Positions 7,853 to 17,544 of a stretch of 64,000 nucleotides of DNA are shown piece by piece. The notes below the pieces were generated by a model. It was not told the origin of the DNA. It saw only the letters and a program-made list of their open reading frames with translations, and searched no databases. The position numbers and the translations under genes were made by a program. Position 1 is the first letter of the stretch. The number at the start of each line of letters is the position of its first letter. The stretch is from Devosia sp. 67-54 (lineage in GTDB: Bacteria; Pseudomonadota; Alphaproteobacteria; Rhizobiales; Devosiaceae), in assembly GCF_001899075.1 (NCBI RefSeq), contig NZ_MKVA01000008.1, forward strand, positions 1 through 64,000. Direction: 5' to 3'.

Positions 7853-8251
7853 TCAGTTCACGTAATGGAACTTGTATTTGGGTGGCAGCGGCTGCGGATT
7901 GAGCATCACCGGATCGCCGTAGCCGCCGCCCTGCTGGCTCCAGAAGCGGGAGTGCTTGCGGTGCCGCCACTGCGGCGGCACGTCGTCATAGCCGTCGTAA
8001 TCGTCGTAGTAATTGGCCTCGACATATTTCGGCGGGAACGGCTTGCCCGGCCCGTAGCCATAGAGCTTGGGCGGGAACTTGCCCCTGGGCGGCAGCGGCT
8101 GGCGCGCATAGATGTCGCCGACATTGACGTTGATCGACACGCCATTGCCCGAAAACGACAGGTTGAGGCTGTCGGCCATCGCCTGGCTGGCGCTGAAGCC
8201 GAGGCCGGCAACCGCGAGAACGGCAAGAACGAGGGGGAATTTGCTACGCAT
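7853..8251 (-). CDS. Secreted Pro/Tyr-rich small protein, function unknown
   Basis: A protein of 132 residues. A signal peptide (MRSKFPLVLAVLAVAGLGFS... ending near AMA at residue 26) is followed by a short Asn/Ser-rich segment and then a region rich in Pro, Tyr, Lys and Gly with repeated PPK and PLPP motifs. I chose ATG at 8251 because GGAAGG lies 8 bases upstream and the signal peptide starts there. The composition suggests an exported, perhaps surface-exposed or disordered protein. I recognise no family. It is convergent with rpoH. Confidence 0.7.
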   Translation of the reverse strand: MRSKFPLVLAVLAVAGLGFSASQAMADSLNLSFSGNGVSINVNVGDIYARQPLPPRGKFPPKLYGYGPGKPFPPKYVEANYYDDYDGYDDVPPQWRHRKHSRFWSQQGGGYGDPVMLNPQPLPPKYKFHYVN

Positions 8252-8366
8252 GTGGGGTGCCTTCCGCTGACGCCGCACGATCGCTGACGTTGGCTGCACA
8301 CTGCGCCCCTGCGGTTGAAGCGATGCTGAGGCGGCCGTTCAGATGCGGTTCAGGCGGCCGGAGGCG

Positions 8367-9065
8367 TCAGCTCCGCGCGGTGGCGGCGGCGGCGATGCCG
8401 AACAGATATTTGCGGTCGACGATGAGCAGCCATGGCGCCTTCGCCCGCGGCTCGGGCTCGATGCGGAACACGCCGTCGGTCGCCTGGTTGGAGGTGCCGG
8501 TGCGCTCGCCCGGGGCAAGGCGCAGGCCGTCAAGCGGATATCTGAGCCCGAGCGAGCGGCGGAAGCGGATCGGCGCCAGCGGATGCACCGACACCCGCTC
8601 GCCCGCGTCGACCTTGAAGCTGAACGCGCCGGTGAGCGCCATCGCCAGATCCTCCTCGTCGACGAGGATGATGGTGCGCTCGCGGGCGTAGCGCGTCACC
8701 GCATCGAGCGCGGCGAGCGTATGGTCGAAGCGCCGCCCGGTCATGCCCAACGCCAGGGTGACGGGCGCCTGCGTCGAATAGAGCGCCTTTTCAAAATCGG
8801 TGGTGTCCTGCTCGGAAATGCGCAGCAGCCGGGTGCGGCCCAGCCATTCCTCGGGCGTGGCGAGGGAGTCGAAATCGCCGATGATCGCCTCGGGGAAATG
8901 TCCCGCCTGGACGATGCGGTCGGCGCCGCCATCGGCCCCCACCAGATGCGCCCCGGCGGCCGCGAGGTCGCGGATGAGCTGGAAATCGACGGTGCCGCCG
9001 CCGACGATGACCAGGAGGCCTTCGAAGCGCAGCACGGAGGAAAGGTTGGAAGCGCGCTCTTGCAC
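8367..9065 (-). CDS. Thiamine diphosphokinase
   Basis: Transfers diphosphate from ATP to thiamine to make thiamine diphosphate. The protein of 232 residues shows the family motifs GADGGADRI, GDFDSL (metal-binding Asp residues) and DTTDFEKAL in the N-terminal Rossmann-like domain, then GMTGRRFDHTLA. A C-terminal beta-sandwich domain binds the vitamin. The gene is divergent from the riboswitch-controlled thiBPQ importer, so import and activation of thiamine are encoded back to back. This gene does not itself lie behind the riboswitch, which points the other way. Confidence 0.9.
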   Translation of the reverse strand: MQERASNLSSVLRFEGLLVIVGGGTVDFQLIRDLAAAGAHLVGADGGADRIVQAGHFPEAIIGDFDSLATPEEWLGRTRLLRISEQDTTDFEKALYSTQAPVTLALGMTGRRFDHTLAALDAVTRYARERTIILVDEEDLAMALTGAFSFKVDAGERVSVHPLAPIRFRRSLGLRYPLDGLRLAPGERTGTSNQATDGVFRIEPEPRAKAPWLLIVDRKYLFGIAAAATARS

Positions 9066-9095
9066 GGCCGGCGAACTCGATCTAGATCAGGGACG

Positions 9096-9177
9096 TCTCG
9101 CTGGGGTGCTCCGGAGACGGAGCTGAGAAACACCCATTGAACCTGAACCAGGTCATGCTGGCGGAGGAAGTTCGAGA
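9096..9177 (+). promoter_or_regulatory. TPP riboswitch (THI element)
   Basis: The conserved THI-box parts are in order: GGGGTGC, GGAGCTGAGA, ACACCCATTGAACCTGA and the CAGGTCATGCTGGCGGAGGA segment. Helix P1 can form between TCTCG (9096-9100) and CGAGA (9173-9177). It is oriented towards thiB, whose start lies 77 bases further on. The GC-rich stretch right after it could hide the ribosome site or end transcription. Thiamine diphosphate binding should shut off the thiBPQ importer. Confidence 0.95.
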
Positions 9178-9254
9178 TGGCAAGGGCGGCGGCGCCGTCC
9201 CGCACCATTTACGTTAACCCTCGACGCATGGCCGCAACCTTGAAGGATACGGGC

Positions 9255-10250
9255 ATGCTTCGCTCTGCCTCTCTCGCGCTTGCGGCTTTTCTCGCGCTGA
9301 CGGCTGCCGCCGTCGCCGCGGACAAGCCCACGCTCACCATCTACACCTACGACGCCTTCGCCGCCGATTACGGCCCCGGTCCCGGCCTCAAGGCGGGCTT
9401 CGAAAAGATGTGCGGCTGCACGGTCGATATCGTCGCCGCCGACAGCTCCATCGGCGCGCTGCGCAAGGTGCAGCTCGAGGGCGCCACGACGCCGGCCGAC
9501 ATCGTGCTGGGGCTCGACACCTCGGTGGCCGGCGAGGCCCGCGCCACGGGCCTGTTCGCCCCGCACGGGCTGACGCTCACCGGGCTCAGCCTGCCGGCCA
9601 GATGGACCGACCCCGACTTCGTGCCGGTCGATTTCGGCTATTTCGCCTTCGTCTACGACAAGACCAAGGTGAAGGTCCCGCCCACCTCGTTCGAGGCGCT
9701 GATCAAGGAGCCGGCGAGCTTCAAGGTGGTGTTGGAGGATCCGCGCTCGGACACCCCCGGCCTCGGCCTCGTGCTGTGGATCAAGGCCGCCTATGGCGAC
9801 CGGGCGCCCGAGATCTGGGCCGGGCTCAAGCCGCACATCGCCACCATGGCGCGCAGCTGGTCGGACGCCTATGGCCTGTTCCTCAAGGGCGAGGCCGACA
9901 TGGCGCTGAGCTACACCACCTCGCCGGCCTACCACGCCATCGCCGAGAACAATCCGAACTACGCCTATGCCGAGTTCACCGAGGGCTTCTACCCGCAGAT
10001 CGAGATCGCCGGGGTGCTGAAATCGTCGGCGCACCAGGAGCTGGCGAAGCAGTTCCTCGGCTGGCTGGTGACGCCCGAGGCGCAGGCGGTGATCCCGACC
10101 ACCAACTGGATGTATCCGGTGACGGCGCTGGGCGACAAGCTGCCCGCCGCCTTCCCGGCCGCCCCCGCCAAGGTACTGTCGCTCGACGAAAACGCCATCA
10201 CCGCCAACAAGGCGGCCTGGATCGAGGAAGCCCTTGCCGCGATCCGCTGA
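9255..10250 (+). CDS. thiB: Thiamine ABC transporter substrate-binding protein
   Basis: Periplasmic binding protein that captures thiamine, its phosphate and its diphosphate for import. It has 331 residues with a signal peptide (LALAAFLALTAAAVAA, cleavage near residue 22). The mature protein starts with the family's KPTLTIYTYDAFA. I chose ATG at 9255, after the riboswitch, because the signal peptide begins there; earlier in-frame starts would run into the riboswitch platform. First gene of thiBPQ, controlled by the TPP riboswitch. Confidence 0.92.
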   Translation: MLRSASLALAAFLALTAAAVAADKPTLTIYTYDAFAADYGPGPGLKAGFEKMCGCTVDIVAADSSIGALRKVQLEGATTPADIVLGLDTSVAGEARATGLFAPHGLTLTGLSLPARWTDPDFVPVDFGYFAFVYDKTKVKVPPTSFEALIKEPASFKVVLEDPRSDTPGLGLVLWIKAAYGDRAPEIWAGLKPHIATMARSWSDAYGLFLKGEADMALSYTTSPAYHAIAENNPNYAYAEFTEGFYPQIEIAGVLKSSAHQELAKQFLGWLVTPEAQAVIPTTNWMYPVTALGDKLPAAFPAAPAKVLSLDENAITANKAAWIEEALAAIR

Positions 10251-11811
10251 CGCGACCCTGCCGCATCGGCCGCTCCGCCTCGCCGGCGGGGCGGCCATCG
10301 CGCTCGCCATCGCGGCGCTGATCGGAACGCTGTTCTGGGCGATCCTGCATGCCGCCGCGGGGCAGGCGGCGACGGGTCCGGGCGTCGACCTCGGCGACCT
10401 GATCTACATCACCACGCTGCAGGCGGTGCTGTCGACCGGGCTGTCGCTGCTGGCCGGCGTGGCCCTGGCCTGGGCGCTGAACCGGCTGCGCTTTCATGGC
10501 CGCGGCCTGCTGATCGGGCTGTTCGCCTCGGCCATCGTGACGCCGGGGCTGGTGGTGGCGTTCGGGCTGCTGTCGGTGTGGGGACGCGCCGGCTGGCTGG
10601 GCTTTGCCGGTGTGCCGATCTTCGGGCTCGGCGGCGTGGTGGCGGCGCATGTGCTCCTCGACGGCGCCTTCGCCGCCCGCATCCTGCTGGCCCGGCTGGA
10701 CGCCATTCCCGCGGCCCGGCTGAAGACCGGCCAGAGCCTCGGGCTCACCCCGTGGACGCGCTTTGCCGTGATCGACTGGCCGGCGCTGCGCGGCACCCTG
10801 CCCGGGCTCGCGGCGATCATCTTCCTTCTGGCCTTCACCAGCTTTCCCATCGTGCTGCTGCTCGGCGGCGGGCCGGCGGTGCAGACGCTGGAGATCGCCA
10901 TCTATTCGGCGGTGCGCCTCGATTTCAATCTCGGCCTCGCGGTGCAACTGGCGCTGATCCAGATCGCGCTGTGCGCCGTGATCATCCTCGCAAGCGCCGC
11001 GCTGGCGCCGATTTCGGCCAGCCTCGACCGACCGGCCGAGCCGCGCTGGCGCGACGCCGGCTGGGCCCGGGCGGCGCAATGGCTGGTGCTGGCGCTGGCG
11101 CTGTTCGGCTTCGCCTCGCCGCTCCTGGCGACGCTGCTCGACGGCATCGCCGGGCTGGACAGCGTGCTGGCGCAGCCGGCCTTCTGGAACGCCGTTTGGA
11201 CCAGCCTCTGGATCGGCGCGGTTTCGGCCCTGCTGACGCTGGCGCTGGCGCTGCTGATCGCCACCGGCCGCGCCGCGGCCTCGTCGCGCCTGGCCCGCGT
11301 CCTGCTCGGCGCCCCGGCCTACGCCTATCTCGCGGTGCCGGCCGTGACGCTGTCGCTGGGCGCCTTCATCCTGGTGCGAGATCTCGGCATCGGCCCCGTG
11401 GTGGCGGCGCCGGCGGTGGTGGTGATCGCCAATGCGCTGTTGTCGCTGCCTTTCGCCATGGCGACGCTGGCGCCGCCGGTCGAGGCCATCGCCCGCAGCC
11501 GCGGCCGGCTGATCCGCTCGCTGAATCTGGGCGGCTGGCGGCAATTCGCCGAGATCGAATGGCCGCTGCTGGCTCGCGACGCCGGGCTGGTGGTGGCGCT
11601 CGGCTTCTGCTTTTCGCTGGGCGATCTCGGGGTGATCGCGCTGTTCGGCACGCAGGACTTCACCACCCTGCCGCTGCTGATGGTGCGGGCGCTCGGCGCC
11701 TATCGCACGCACGACGCCGCCAGCATCGCGGCGCTGATGCTGGTGCTGACCATCGCGGCCTTCGTGCTGCTGCCGCGGCTGATCGGGAGGCTGGCCGATG
11801 CTCGCACTTGA
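10234..11811 (+). CDS. thiP: Thiamine ABC transporter permease
   Basis: Inner-membrane permease of 525 residues. It has two homologous six-helix halves, each with a binding-protein-dependent permease EAA-type loop (ARLKTGQSLGLTPWTRFAVI in the first half, RSRGRLIRSLNLGGWRQF in the second), as in other fused ThiP proteins. It starts at TTG 10234, overlapping the end of thiB by 17 bases, with GAGGAAG just upstream. The overlap implies coupled translation. It works with ThiB and ThiQ. Confidence 0.92.
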   Translation: MPRSADATLPHRPLRLAGGAAIALAIAALIGTLFWAILHAAAGQAATGPGVDLGDLIYITTLQAVLSTGLSLLAGVALAWALNRLRFHGRGLLIGLFASAIVTPGLVVAFGLLSVWGRAGWLGFAGVPIFGLGGVVAAHVLLDGAFAARILLARLDAIPAARLKTGQSLGLTPWTRFAVIDWPALRGTLPGLAAIIFLLAFTSFPIVLLLGGGPAVQTLEIAIYSAVRLDFNLGLAVQLALIQIALCAVIILASAALAPISASLDRPAEPRWRDAGWARAAQWLVLALALFGFASPLLATLLDGIAGLDSVLAQPAFWNAVWTSLWIGAVSALLTLALALLIATGRAAASSRLARVLLGAPAYAYLAVPAVTLSLGAFILVRDLGIGPVVAAPAVVVIANALLSLPFAMATLAPPVEAIARSRGRLIRSLNLGGWRQFAEIEWPLLARDAGLVVALGFCFSLGDLGVIALFGTQDFTTLPLLMVRALGAYRTHDAASIAALMLVLTIAAFVLLPRLIGRLADART

Positions 11812-12421
11812 AGATGTGACCTTCGCCTATGCCGGCAGCAACCCGTATTGCTTCAGCATGACCGCCGAGGCCGGCACGGTCACCGCCATCCGCGGCGCGA
11901 GCGGCGCCGGCAAATCGACGCTGCTCGACCTCGTCGCCGGCTTCCTCGCGCCGGCGTCGGGTGTGGTCCGCATCGGTGGGCAAGACGTGACGGCGCTGCC
12001 GCCCGAACGGCGGCCGGTGTCGATCCTGTTCCAGTCCGAAACGCTGTTCGAGCATCTGAGCGCGGCGCGCAACGTGGCGCTCGGCCTGCCGCGGCCCGAT
12101 GCCGCGCGGGTCGAGGCGGCGCTGGCCGAAGTCGGGCTCGCCGATCTCGGCCCGCAGCGCGCCGCGACCCTCAGCGGCGGCCAGAAGCAGCGCGTGGCGC
12201 TGGCCCGCACCCTGCTGCGCGACCGGCCGGTGCTGCTGCTCGATGAACCGTTCTCGGCGCTCGACGACGACACCCGCGCCACGACCCGCACGCTGGTCCG
12301 CGACCTGACCCTCAAGCACCGCTGGGCCACCGTGCTGGTGACCCACCACGCCGACGACATCGCGGCGATCGCCGATCGCGTCTATGTGCTGCAGGGCGGG
12401 ACGTTGCGGGCGCAGCCGTAG
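11798..12421 (+). CDS. thiQ: Thiamine ABC transporter ATP-binding protein
   Basis: ATPase of the thiamine importer, 207 residues. It has Walker A GASGAGKST, the Q-loop FQSETLFEH, the signature LSGGQKQRVALA, Walker B LLLDEPFSALD and the H-loop VTHH. The family is shorter than typical nutrient ATPases because it lacks a C-terminal regulatory domain, and that holds here. It overlaps thiP by 14 bases and ends 12 bases before the stop of the convergent membrane-protein gene. Confidence 0.93.
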   Translation: MLALEDVTFAYAGSNPYCFSMTAEAGTVTAIRGASGAGKSTLLDLVAGFLAPASGVVRIGGQDVTALPPERRPVSILFQSETLFEHLSAARNVALGLPRPDAARVEAALAEVGLADLGPQRAATLSGGQKQRVALARTLLRDRPVLLLDEPFSALDDDTRATTRTLVRDLTLKHRWATVLVTHHADDIAAIADRVYVLQGGTLRAQP

Positions 12422-12433
12422 AGGCCGCTCCCG

Positions 12434-14509
12434 TCAGCCCTTGGCGGTCTTGCTCCAGGCGGCGAAGACGTCGCTGAACAATTGCTGCGCCTTGTCATCC
12501 TTTTCGAGCGTGATGATGGCGCGCTTGCCCGAGGCGTAGATCAGCGCCAGATCCATCCATTTGCGGTCGGTGAGCAGCTTGGTGTTGGCCGCCGTGTCCT
12601 CCGGCGCCGCGCTCAGCGCGAACAGGAAGGAATTGCCGACGACGCGGGCCGAGGCGCCGACCAAGGGCGTGCCCTGCGTCAGTTCCTCGTCCTTGAGCAG
12701 CACGCCCGGCAGGCCGGCGATGGAGCCGCCGATGAAGCTGTCGGAGACGGTGAAGTTGATCTCCATCAGATGGCTGGCGGGAAGCTGCGGATCGGAATTC
12801 TTGCGGATCAGCACGTCGACCGTGAGGTTGCGCGCCGGGATGTTGGCCTTGCCGACCAACGTCGGCTGGCCGTTCTCGTCGACCCCCTTGCTCCAGTCGA
12901 CCGTGCCCGAGAACGGCACGGCGCCGGTGGTGCCGTTGTCCTGCGCCTCGAGCAGCAGCGACTGGCTGCCGGCGACGCTGGCCGGATCGATGGCGGCGAC
13001 CGTCGCGTCCTGCGCCGATTGCGGCTGGCCGCTGTCGGAGCCGAGCCGCGCCTCGGTCTTGCCGGCATTGCTGTCCGATTGCAGCGCCAGCGGCGCCACG
13101 GCTTCGGCGGACGGCGCCGGAATGGCGGCGACCTGCGCGGCGGGCAGCCGCTGCTGATCGGCCTGCAACTGCGTCGACGGCTCGGTGGTCGCCGCCGGGG
13201 TCTCGGTGTTGCCCGGACCGGACGAATCCGGCGTCACCACGGGCGCCGGCGTCGCGGCGGTGGCCACGGCGGTCGTGCCCTTGCCGAACATGGCGTCGAG
13301 ATTGATGAAGCCTTCCTGCCAGGCCCAGAAGCCGGCGCCGCCGGCGCCCAGCAGCAGCGCCACGAAGATGATGAGGAAGATGGTGACGGCGCCCAGGCCG
13401 CCGCGTTCCTGCCGGGCGGCGGGGACGCCGTCGGGGAAGGCGCGGCTCGACTGCCGCCGCGGCGTGGCGAATTCCTTGGCCGGGCGCGGCGTCTTGAGAT
13501 CGCGCTGCTCGCCCTTGAGCACCGGCATGTCGGCGGCGCGGCCGTTGAAGAAGCCGTTCTTCCTGGCCGGCGCCTGCATCGGCTCGTCGTCGAGCTCGAC
13601 CTCGGTGTCGGCATAATTGGCGGGACGGGTGTCGCCACGCGCCTCGCGATCGAGGGTGGCGATGGCGCGGTCGATGGCGCCCTGCGGATCGGCCGGCGGC
13701 TGTTCGACCTCGACCTCGCGGACCGCGGCCATCGCCGCGACATCCTCGGGCACGTCGAATTCCATCGGCTGCATCTGCCGCGCGGTGGCGGCGACGCCGC
13801 GGCGCGAATCGATGCCGCCGGCGCGGCGCGGACTGTCATTGGCGGCGGCGAAGCTGGGCGCCACCGGACGGCCCTTGGCCGCCTCGGCCCGGGCGACGAT
13901 CGACGGCAGCGGCCGCGCTTCGGGCTTGGCGGGGGGGCGTTTGCTTTCGGGCTTTGCCGGCTCCTTGGCCGGCGGCTCGGATTTGGCGACCAGCACCGGT
14001 TGCGATTTCGGCGGCCGCGACTTGATCTCGGGCGCCTTGGGCGCGGGCGGCGGCGCCTCCGGCTCGTCGGCGCCGCTGTCGCGTTCGGCGGCGGCGATGA
14101 TGTCTTCGATCGAAGCGCCGGCGGTGCCGTTCGGCCGGGCGGCGCGCGACGGCTTGCTTTCGGGCTTTTTCGGGGCTTCGGCCTTCGGCGTTTCGACCGG
14201 CACGGGCTTGGCGGGGGCCGGCCGGGCCTTGGCCTCGGCGGCGAACACCGGCGGCAGCGTCGGCGGCACCGCGTCGGCGCCCATGCCGGCGATATTGGCC
14301 TCGCTGGCCTCCTGCTCGACCTGGCGGATGCAGTCTTCGAGCTGCAGGCGATGGGTGGTGATGTCGCGCGCCGGCAGCGGCGGGTTGATGGCACGGAGCT
14401 GGCCCACAAGAGCCGCACGCGCCTTCTCGTACACGGCGCGGCGTGCAGCCCCGTTATTCTCTGGCAGGGCCTCTACAGCCCTGCGCAAAAGCTCTTTGTA
14501 GTCCGCCAT
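12434..14509 (-). CDS. Large single-pass membrane protein, function unknown
   Basis: A protein of 691 residues. The N-terminal 60 residues form a helical cytoplasmic domain (YKELLRRAVEALPENNGAAR). A long Pro/Ala/Lys-rich disordered linker follows (about residues 95-360), then one membrane segment (about 373-396, TIFLIIFVALLLGAGGAGF). The extracytoplasmic part begins with another low-complexity stretch and ends in a folded domain of about 180 residues (LLLEAQDNGTTGAVPFSGTV onwards). The layout resembles a trans-envelope sensor or scaffold, and I recall similar genes beside purA in other Hyphomicrobiales. No enzymatic motif is visible. Confidence 0.8.
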   Translation of the reverse strand: MADYKELLRRAVEALPENNGAARRAVYEKARAALVGQLRAINPPLPARDITTHRLQLEDCIRQVEQEASEANIAGMGADAVPPTLPPVFAAEAKARPAPAKPVPVETPKAEAPKKPESKPSRAARPNGTAGASIEDIIAAAERDSGADEPEAPPPAPKAPEIKSRPPKSQPVLVAKSEPPAKEPAKPESKRPPAKPEARPLPSIVARAEAAKGRPVAPSFAAANDSPRRAGGIDSRRGVAATARQMQPMEFDVPEDVAAMAAVREVEVEQPPADPQGAIDRAIATLDREARGDTRPANYADTEVELDDEPMQAPARKNGFFNGRAADMPVLKGEQRDLKTPRPAKEFATPRRQSSRAFPDGVPAARQERGGLGAVTIFLIIFVALLLGAGGAGFWAWQEGFINLDAMFGKGTTAVATAATPAPVVTPDSSGPGNTETPAATTEPSTQLQADQQRLPAAQVAAIPAPSAEAVAPLALQSDSNAGKTEARLGSDSGQPQSAQDATVAAIDPASVAGSQSLLLEAQDNGTTGAVPFSGTVDWSKGVDENGQPTLVGKANIPARNLTVDVLIRKNSDPQLPASHLMEINFTVSDSFIGGSIAGLPGVLLKDEELTQGTPLVGASARVVGNSFLFALSAAPEDTAANTKLLTDRKWMDLALIYASGKRAIITLEKDDKAQQLFSDVFAAWSKTAKG

Positions 14510-14526
14510 TCGCTACGTTCACTCAA

Positions 14527-14549
14527 TTTTGGCTGAGTTGTAGCCAAAA
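14527..14549. repeat. Perfect inverted repeat TTTTGGCT-N7-AGCCAAAA
   Basis: Eight-base perfect arms with a 7-base centre, in the 44-base gap between the purA stop and the start of the large membrane-protein gene. It lies 18-40 bases before that ATG. The T-run is on the wrong side for a terminator, so an operator or a translation-controlling hairpin is more likely. Confidence 0.55.
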
Positions 14550-14553
14550 AACC

Positions 14554-15843
14554 TCAGTCTTGGAACGGGTCTTGCACGAGAATGGTATCCAGACGCTCAG
14601 GACTGGTGGATAACATCGCCACCGGCGCCCCGATCAGTTCCTCGATATATCTCACGTACTTGACGGCTTGCGCGGGCAGTTCGGCCCAGCTCCTCGCCCC
14701 TGCTGTCGTTTCTTGCCACCCCTCGAGCGACTCATAGATCGGCTTCACGGCCGCCTGGGCCCTCATAGAGGCCGGCAAGTAGTCAATTTTTTGTCCGTCC
14801 AGCTCATAGCCGACACAAACTTTGATCTCCTTGAGACCGTCGAGCACGTCGAGCTTGGTCAAGGCGATGCCGGTGATGCCAGAGGTGCGGACGGTTTGCC
14901 GCACCAGCACGGCGTCGAACCAGCCGCAGCGGCGCGGCCGGCCGGTGTTGACCCCGACCTCGCGCCCGACGCTCGCCAGGTGCCGGCCGATCTCGTCGTC
15001 GAGCTCGCACGGGAACGGCCCCTCGCCGACGCGGGTGGTGTAGGCCTTGGTGATGCCCAGCACGTAGCCGATGGCGGTGGGCCCGAGGCCCGAGCCGGCC
15101 GCCGCCTGCCCGGCCACGGTGTTGGACGAGGTGACGAACGGATAGGTGCCGTGGTCGTTGTCGAGCAGCGCGCCCTGCGCCCCCTCGAACAGGATGCGGG
15201 CGCCGGCGCGCCGCTTTTCGTCGAGCACCCGCCAGACCTGGCCGACATAGGGCAGGATCTTGTCGGCCACCTCGGTCAGTTCCTTGACCAGGGAATCGAC
15301 GCTGAGCTCCTCGAGGCCCATGCCGCGGCGCAGCGCATTGTGGTGCGCCAGCAGCCGCTCGACCTTGGCCGGCAGCGTCTCCGGCTCGGCCAGGTCGCAG
15401 ACACGGATGGCGCGGCGGCCGACCTTGTCCTCATAGGCCGGGCCGATGCCGCGCTTGGTGGTGCCGATCTTGAGGCCGGAATTGGAGTTTTCGCGCATCG
15501 CGTCGAGGTCGCGATGCAGGCTGAGAATCAGCGGCGCATTGTCGGCGACGCGCAGGATGTCCGGGGTGATCGTGACGCCCTGCCCGGCCAGCTTTTCGAT
15601 CTCGCTCAGGAAGAAATGCGGATCGAACACCACGCCGTTGCCGATGACCGAGAACTTGCCGCGCACGACGCCCGAGGGGACCAGCGCGATCTTGTAGCTC
15701 ACCCCATCGATGACGAGGGTGTGGCCGGCATTGTGCCCGCCCTGGTAGCGCACCACCACGTCGGCGCGCTCGCTCAGCCAGTCGACGATCTTGCCCTTGC
15801 CCTCGTCACCCCACTGGCTGCCGACGACGATCACATTTGCCAT
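14554..15843 (-). CDS. purA: Adenylosuccinate synthetase
   Basis: Makes adenylosuccinate from IMP, aspartate and GTP, the first committed step to AMP. The protein of 429 residues begins with the GTP-binding motif [16 protein letters not shown], and has the IMP-binding NAGHT segment (Asn-Ala-Gly-His) and the C-terminal base-recognition region [10 protein letters not shown] chose ATG at 15843 because the protein family always starts one strand before [11 protein letters not shown]; the longer reading frame upstream has no support. Cytoplasmic. Confidence 0.97.
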   Translation of the reverse strand: MANVIVVGSQWGDEGKGKIVDWLSERADVVVRYQGGHNAGHTLVIDGVSYKIALVPSGVVRGKFSVIGNGVVFDPHFFLSEIEKLAGQGVTITPDILRVADNAPLILSLHRDLDAMRENSNSGLKIGTTKRGIGPAYEDKVGRRAIRVCDLAEPETLPAKVERLLAHHNALRRGMGLEELSVDSLVKELTEVADKILPYVGQVWRVLDEKRRAGARILFEGAQGALLDNDHGTYPFVTSSNTVAGQAAAGSGLGPTAIGYVLGITKAYTTRVGEGPFPCELDDEIGRHLASVGREVGVNTGRPRRCGWFDAVLVRQTVRTSGITGIALTKLDVLDGLKEIKVCVGYELDGQKIDYLPASMRAQAAVKPIYESLEGWQETTAGARSWAELPAQAVKYVRYIEELIGAPVAMLSTSPERLDTILVQDPFQD

Positions 15844-15935
15844 GTCCGGACTTGTCGCTCCCCGCCCGCACGGCCGGGTTTGACCATTGGGCGAATGCTG
15901 ATAAGGCCCTTGCACCGACCCCGCAACCCCTTCCG

Positions 15936-16871
15936 ATGTCCCAGCCCCGACCCGAGCCCCTCGCCAGCCGGCTGATGTCCCGGCCCTACGTGCTGCTGGT
16001 TCTGTGCAATCTGTTCTGGGGCGGCAATGTCGTCGCCGGCAAGGCGGCCGTCGGCAACATCGATCCCTACGCCCTGATGCTGCTGCGCTGGGCCGGCGCG
16101 CTGCTGGTGCTGCTGCCCTTCGCCGCGGAACCGCTCCGCCGCGACTGGCCGACCCTGCGGCAGAAATGGTGGCTGTACCTGTTCTACGGCCTCGTGGGCT
16201 ACGCGACCTTCAATGTCCTCGTCTACGTCGCTGCGCACTTCACCTCGGGCATCAACAACGCCATCGACCAGGTCACGATCAACATCCTCGTGATGCTGTT
16301 CAATTTCATCCTGTTCCGCACCCGCGTCCGGCCGCTGCAGCTCGTGGGCGTCGCCGTCACCATCGTCGGCGTGGCGCTGACGGCGACGCATGGCAATTTG
16401 CGGCGCGTGCTGGATCTCGACATCAATTTCGGCGACCTGCTGGTGCTGCTGGCAAGCCTGGCATACGCCATCTATTCGATCGGCCTGCGCTGGCGCCCGA
16501 AGACCAGCTGGATGAGCTTTCTCGTCGCGAGCTTCGCCGGCGCGGTGCTCGCCTCGATCGTCTTCCAGCTCGTCCTCGGCGGCGGCGCCGGCAGCTTCGT
16601 CGCCGCGGTCCCGGCAATTTCCCCCCTGGGCTGGCTCATCGTCGCCTACACGGTCGTATTTCCGTCGCTGATCAGCCAGATGTTCTACGTGCGCGGTGTC
16701 GAGCTGATCGGCGCCAACCGCGCCAGCCTGTTCATCAACCTGATCCCGCTGTTCGGCGCCCTGGGCTCGGTGCTGATCCTGGGCGAGGACATGCAGCCCT
16801 TTCATGTGCTCGCCGGCCTGCTGATCATCATCGGCATCGGCCTTGCCGAATGGAGCGCGCGCCGCGCCTAG
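15936..16871 (+). CDS. EamA-family (DMT) transporter
   Basis: An integral membrane protein of 311 residues with about ten helices in two EamA repeats ([18 protein letters not shown] in the first, [18 protein letters not shown] in the second). The family exports amino acids, nucleotides or other metabolites; the substrate cannot be read from sequence. I chose ATG at 15936 because it leaves a short cytoplasmic lead before the first helix. It is divergent from purA with 92 bases between the starts. Confidence 0.88.
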   Translation: MSQPRPEPLASRLMSRPYVLLVLCNLFWGGNVVAGKAAVGNIDPYALMLLRWAGALLVLLPFAAEPLRRDWPTLRQKWWLYLFYGLVGYATFNVLVYVAAHFTSGINNAIDQVTINILVMLFNFILFRTRVRPLQLVGVAVTIVGVALTATHGNLRRVLDLDINFGDLLVLLASLAYAIYSIGLRWRPKTSWMSFLVASFAGAVLASIVFQLVLGGGAGSFVAAVPAISPLGWLIVAYTVVFPSLISQMFYVRGVELIGANRASLFINLIPLFGALGSVLILGEDMQPFHVLAGLLIIIGIGLAEWSARRA

Positions 16872-16904
16872 TGCCGGTCTCGGCTCAAGACGGATCGTTT
16901 CCGC

Positions 16905-17477
16905 TCACCCCTGCCCGGCCGGCCAGAACGGCACCAGCATCGGCACCCGGCGCCGATACGCCGCGTAATCGGGGCCCAGCTCTTCCGACAGGAAGCGTTC
17001 CTCGAGCCGCGCCTTGATGACGAAGCTGACGATCAGCAGCACCACGCCCGCAAGCCCCACCGGCCCGGGCCTCAGCAGCGCCGTGGCGATCACCGCCAGG
17101 ATGATGCCGGTGTAGATCGGATGCCGCACCAGCCCGTAGGGGCCGGTGTCGACGATGCGGTGGCCGGCCTTGCGCGTCACCCGCCCCGACCACAGCGTGC
17201 CGAGGTGGAGGCGGGCCCACCAGGTGAAGCCGAGCCCGAGCGCGGCGAGCGCGAACAGCACCCAATCGGCCCAGCCCGGCTCGGTCCATACCATCTCCAG
17301 CCGGCCATTGCGGAAATTGAAGATGAGCAGCGCGGCGCCCGCCACCGTCAGCAGCCAGTAGAAGCGCTCCGCACTGCGCGGCGGCCGCGCCGCCGGCCGG
17401 CTGGCCCACACTGCCGCGAGCAGCCAAGAAAGCATCCACGCCGACCACAGGACGGCGAAGGCAAAACTGTAGGTCAT
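16905..17477 (-). CDS. Isoprenylcysteine methyltransferase-like membrane protein
   Basis: A membrane protein of 190 residues with about five helices. The C-terminal half carries the family signature GPYGLVRHPIYTG followed by ERFLSEELGPDYAAYRRRV, which forms the S-adenosylmethionine pocket in ICMT and phospholipid methyltransferases. The bacterial substrate is unknown; it could be a lipid or an isoprenoid. It is convergent with the DMT transporter and lies downstream of hicB on the same strand, with 67 bases between. Confidence 0.82.
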   Translation of the reverse strand: MTYSFAFAVLWSAWMLSWLLAAVWASRPAARPPRSAERFYWLLTVAGAALLIFNFRNGRLEMVWTEPGWADWVLFALAALGLGFTWWARLHLGTLWSGRVTRKAGHRIVDTGPYGLVRHPIYTGIILAVIATALLRPGPVGLAGVVLLIVSFVIKARLEERFLSEELGPDYAAYRRRVPMLVPFWPAGQG

Positions 17478-17544
17478 GATGTCTCCCCACGGCAGTGTCG
17501 CCCGCGGCGGAGGAAATGGGAAGGGCCGCCGGGGCGGCTCGGGA

